Assembly (NCBI RefSeq): GCF_001244995.1 | Contig: NZ_LN869529.1 | Span: forward strand, 1,816,957 to 1,880,956 | Source of the DNA: Intestinimonas massiliensis (ex Afouda et al. 2020) | Lineage (GTDB): Bacteria > Bacillota > Clostridia > Oscillospirales > Oscillospiraceae | DNA length: 64,000 nucleotides | Direction of reading: 5' to 3' | The notes under the pieces: generated by a model | Seen by the model: only the letters and a program-made list of their open reading frames with translations | The model's database searches: none | What the model was told of the DNA's origin: nothing | Translations under genes and position numbers: made by a program | Shown here: in pieces, positions 63,201 through 64,000 of the stretch | Numbering within the stretch: the first letter of the stretch is position 1 | Layout of the letters: each line of letters begins with the position of its first letter

Positions 63201-63650
63201 CGCATGGGCTCCCATGTGTTCTTCAACGGCATGGCTCTGGGCGAAACCAACAAGATCAACATTGAGGACGGCAAGACCCTGGTCATCAAATACCTGGGCC
63301 TGGGCGATCTGAACGAGGACGGCACCCGCAACGTCCAGTTCGAGCTCAACGGCATGCGCCGTGAGATCGCCGTGCCCGACCCCCACGCCGACGTGCAGAC
63401 CCACACCGTAGCGCTGGCCGACCCGGAGGATAAGAGCCAGGTGGGCGCCTCCATCCCCGGTATGGTGTCCAAGGTCAGCGTCCAGCCCGGCGACGCCGTG
63501 GAGGAAAATCAGGTCATCGCCGTCATCGAGGCCATGAAGATGGAGACCTCGGTGGTGGCGCGTATGGCCGGCGTCATCGACCAGGTGCTGGTCAGGGAGG
63601 GCTCGTCCGTCAAGGCCGGCGAGCTGCTCATGACCATCAAGGTAAAGTAA
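60210..63650 (+). CDS. pyc: Pyruvate carboxylase
   Basis: About 1146 residues. It uses biotin and ATP to form oxaloacetate from pyruvate. Domains in order: biotin carboxylase with KVLVANRGEIAIRVFRAC, AAGGGGRGMRR and FIEMNPRIQVEH (residues 1-460); carboxyltransferase with LVTDTTMRDAHQSLLSTRMRT and HTHDTSGNQ (about 535-830); and the C-terminal biotinyl domain with biotin-lysine in VIEAMKMETSV. GTG 60210 is preferred, with AAGGAAGG 9 nt upstream; ATG 60201 and 60189 are also in frame. It supplies oxaloacetate for amino acids and the reductive branch. Confidence 0.95.
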   Translation: MSECNFKKVLVANRGEIAIRVFRACYDLGLHTVAMYSNEDTYALFRTKADEAYLIGENKSPLGAYLDIPAILDLARRRGVDAIHPGYGFLSENADFARACEAAGINFVGPPSHILAQMGDKLAAKATAIACNVPTIPGSTEPLKDADDAVARAVSYGFPIILKAAAGGGGRGMRRCDNEEEVRLQFQLVKNEAKKAFGNEDIFIEKFLVEPKHIEVQILADQHGNVYHLGERDCSLQRRYQKVVEFAPAWSVPKDTIERLRADAVKIARHVGYINAGTVEFLVDRNGSHYFIEMNPRIQVEHTVTEMVTGIDLVRAQILIAEGLPMSDPRIGLTCQEDLHINGYAIQCRVTTEDPRNNFAPDTGKITAYRSGGGFGVRLDGGNAYAGAVVSPYYDSLLVKVTAWDNTFQGACRRATRAISEEHVRGVKTNIPFVTNILTHPTFHAGKCHTKFIDDTPELFDIDTGRDRATKVLKYIAEIQVQNPSAERRQLDVPRFPPYENTPPKCTGLKQVLDQGGPEAVKQWVLDQKKLLVTDTTMRDAHQSLLSTRMRTRDLVKGAEGTAEILNDCFSLEMWGGATFDVAYRFLHESPWERLDLLRAKIPNIPFQMLLRGANAVGYTNYPDNLIREFVKESAVSGIDVFRVFDSLNWLPGMEVAMDEVLKQNKLLEATICYTGDVLDPKRDKYTLDYYVRMAKELEKRGAHLLCIKDMSGLLKPYAAKKLVTALKQEVGLPIHLHTHDTSGNQVAALLMAAEAGVDIVDAAIDSMASMTSQPSLNAVVTALKGQDRDTGLDPDKLQKLSDYWADVRLRYAAFEAGIKNPSTDIYRYEMPGGQYTNLKSQVESLGLGHQFEDVKEMYKAVNDMLGDIVKVTPSSKMVGDLAIFMVQNGLTPDNIVEKGAALTFPDSVVSYFKGMMGQPAWGFPEDLQKVVLKGEAPITCRPGELLPPVDFEAVEKKMRAFMGDDRINRRAMVSYCLYPKVYEEYRKHRKEYGYIMRMGSHVFFNGMALGETNKINIEDGKTLVIKYLGLGDLNEDGTRNVQFELNGMRREIAVPDPHADVQTHTVALADPEDKSQVGASIPGMVSKVSVQPGDAVEENQVIAVIEAMKMETSVVARMAGVIDQVLVREGSSVKAGELLMTIKVK

Positions 63651-63674
63651 GAACGGCTTGCCCAGCGCATATGC

Positions 63675-63716
63675 AAAGCCCCCTGCTCGATCCTGGGATC
63701 GAGCAGGGGGCTTTTT
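63675..63716. terminator. Bidirectional terminator after pyc
   Basis: AAAGCCCCCTGCTCGATCC and complement around TG, followed by T5. Confidence 0.88.
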
Positions 63717-63744
63717 GCCCGCAGGGCCCCCGCGTCCCTATGTT

Positions 63745-64000
63745 CTATATTCCTCCGCCACTCAGATCATATTTTCCCGTGATCTCTTCCCCGGCGGCGT
63801 TCCACAGGGTCACCGGACCCAGGTCCAAACGATCGGATTCCATGCGGTTGTCGATCTCCGCAGAGACAAGAAAGCGCTCTTTTTGCGGAAGTTCCAGGCG
63901 GTACCGCAACCCATCCGGCGCAACGGTGATATTTGCAATCTGCCGTCCCGTGTTTCTTCCGCCATAGAGCAGGTACTTTCTGCCGCCGCTATGCGCATGA
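63745..64000 (-). CDS. C-terminal end of an unknown protein (runs past the window)
   Basis: On the minus strand a frame continues in from beyond the window edge and stops at 63745-63747. Its 84 residues include AHSGGRKYLLYGGRNTG, ITVAPDGLRYRLELPQ and the end YDLSGGGI. It is beta-rich, like an exported or lipoprotein-type domain, but I do not recognise it. Codon use matches neighbouring genes, and the strong terminator sits at its end, so it is probably real. Confidence 0.6.
   Translation of the reverse strand, partial: HAHSGGRKYLLYGGRNTGRQIANITVAPDGLRYRLELPQKERFLVSAEIDNRMESDRLDLGPVTLWNAAGEEITGKYDLSGGGI

Overview
The window is 64 kb of GC-rich chromosome from an anaerobic, endospore-forming clostridium, most likely an Oscillospiraceae gut bacterium of the Flavonifractor/Intestinimonas/Pseudoflavonifractor type. 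This is inferred from spoIIE, frequent GTG/TTG starts behind strong Shine-Dalgarno (SD) sequences, the Firmicutes rimP-nusA-ylxR-infB-rbfA order, a CIRCE element, and amino-acid-type CoA metabolism. No rRNA, CRISPR array or phage is visible. The one insertion sequence is an IS110-family element at about 10.64-12.16 kb.

Layout. 0-7.2 kb: the stump of an ABC ATPase gene, a secreted SLH-like/TraB protein, an EF-G-like GTPase, a dus-sigma-anti-sigma cluster and a MarR regulator. 7.2-18 kb is the accessory region. It holds a minus-strand series (BrnQ-type carrier, hotdog paralogue A, IS110, hotdog paralogue B, class III CoA-transferase, acyl-CoA dehydrogenase, nitroreductase), two MerR/GyrI-like regulators, an EamA exporter and a complete beta-alanyl-CoA:ammonia-lyase-like gene. 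18-31 kb: spoIIE, a DUF1576 membrane protein and the ribF-truB-nrnA-rbfA-infB-L7Ae-ylxR-nusA-rimP translation operon. 31-44.6 kb: an SsuABC-like importer with a Crp/Fnr regulator, folA and thyA, a FUSC-like membrane protein, a pair of uncharacterised genes, a flippase-like protein with a glycolipid glycosyltransferase, a PPTase and a two-component system. 44.7-50.5 kb: two tRNA-Leu genes, a thioredoxin-reductase-like enzyme, murC, cca, and divergent tetR/degV. 50.6-64 kb: clpB, hsp20, an aminotransferase, an ECF S-component, uraA with a leader-peptide attenuator, lysA, pyc and the end of an unknown gene.

The most interesting system is the 7.2-18 kb locus. It can be read as uptake of a beta-amino acid, activation to its CoA thioester, elimination of ammonia by hotdog-fold lyases, and reduction of the resulting enoyl-CoA by the acyl-CoA dehydrogenase: a reductive beta-alanine-like fermentation. 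Paralogues A and B have lost complementary halves of the lyase sequence signature, which suggests a heteromeric enzyme. IS110 lies exactly between them. Other points of note are a pyrBI-like leader-peptide attenuator in front of uraA, a roughly 308-nt GC-rich leader in front of folA, a 14-C tract beside the PLP lysine of lysA, and a block of nested hairpins downstream of uraA.
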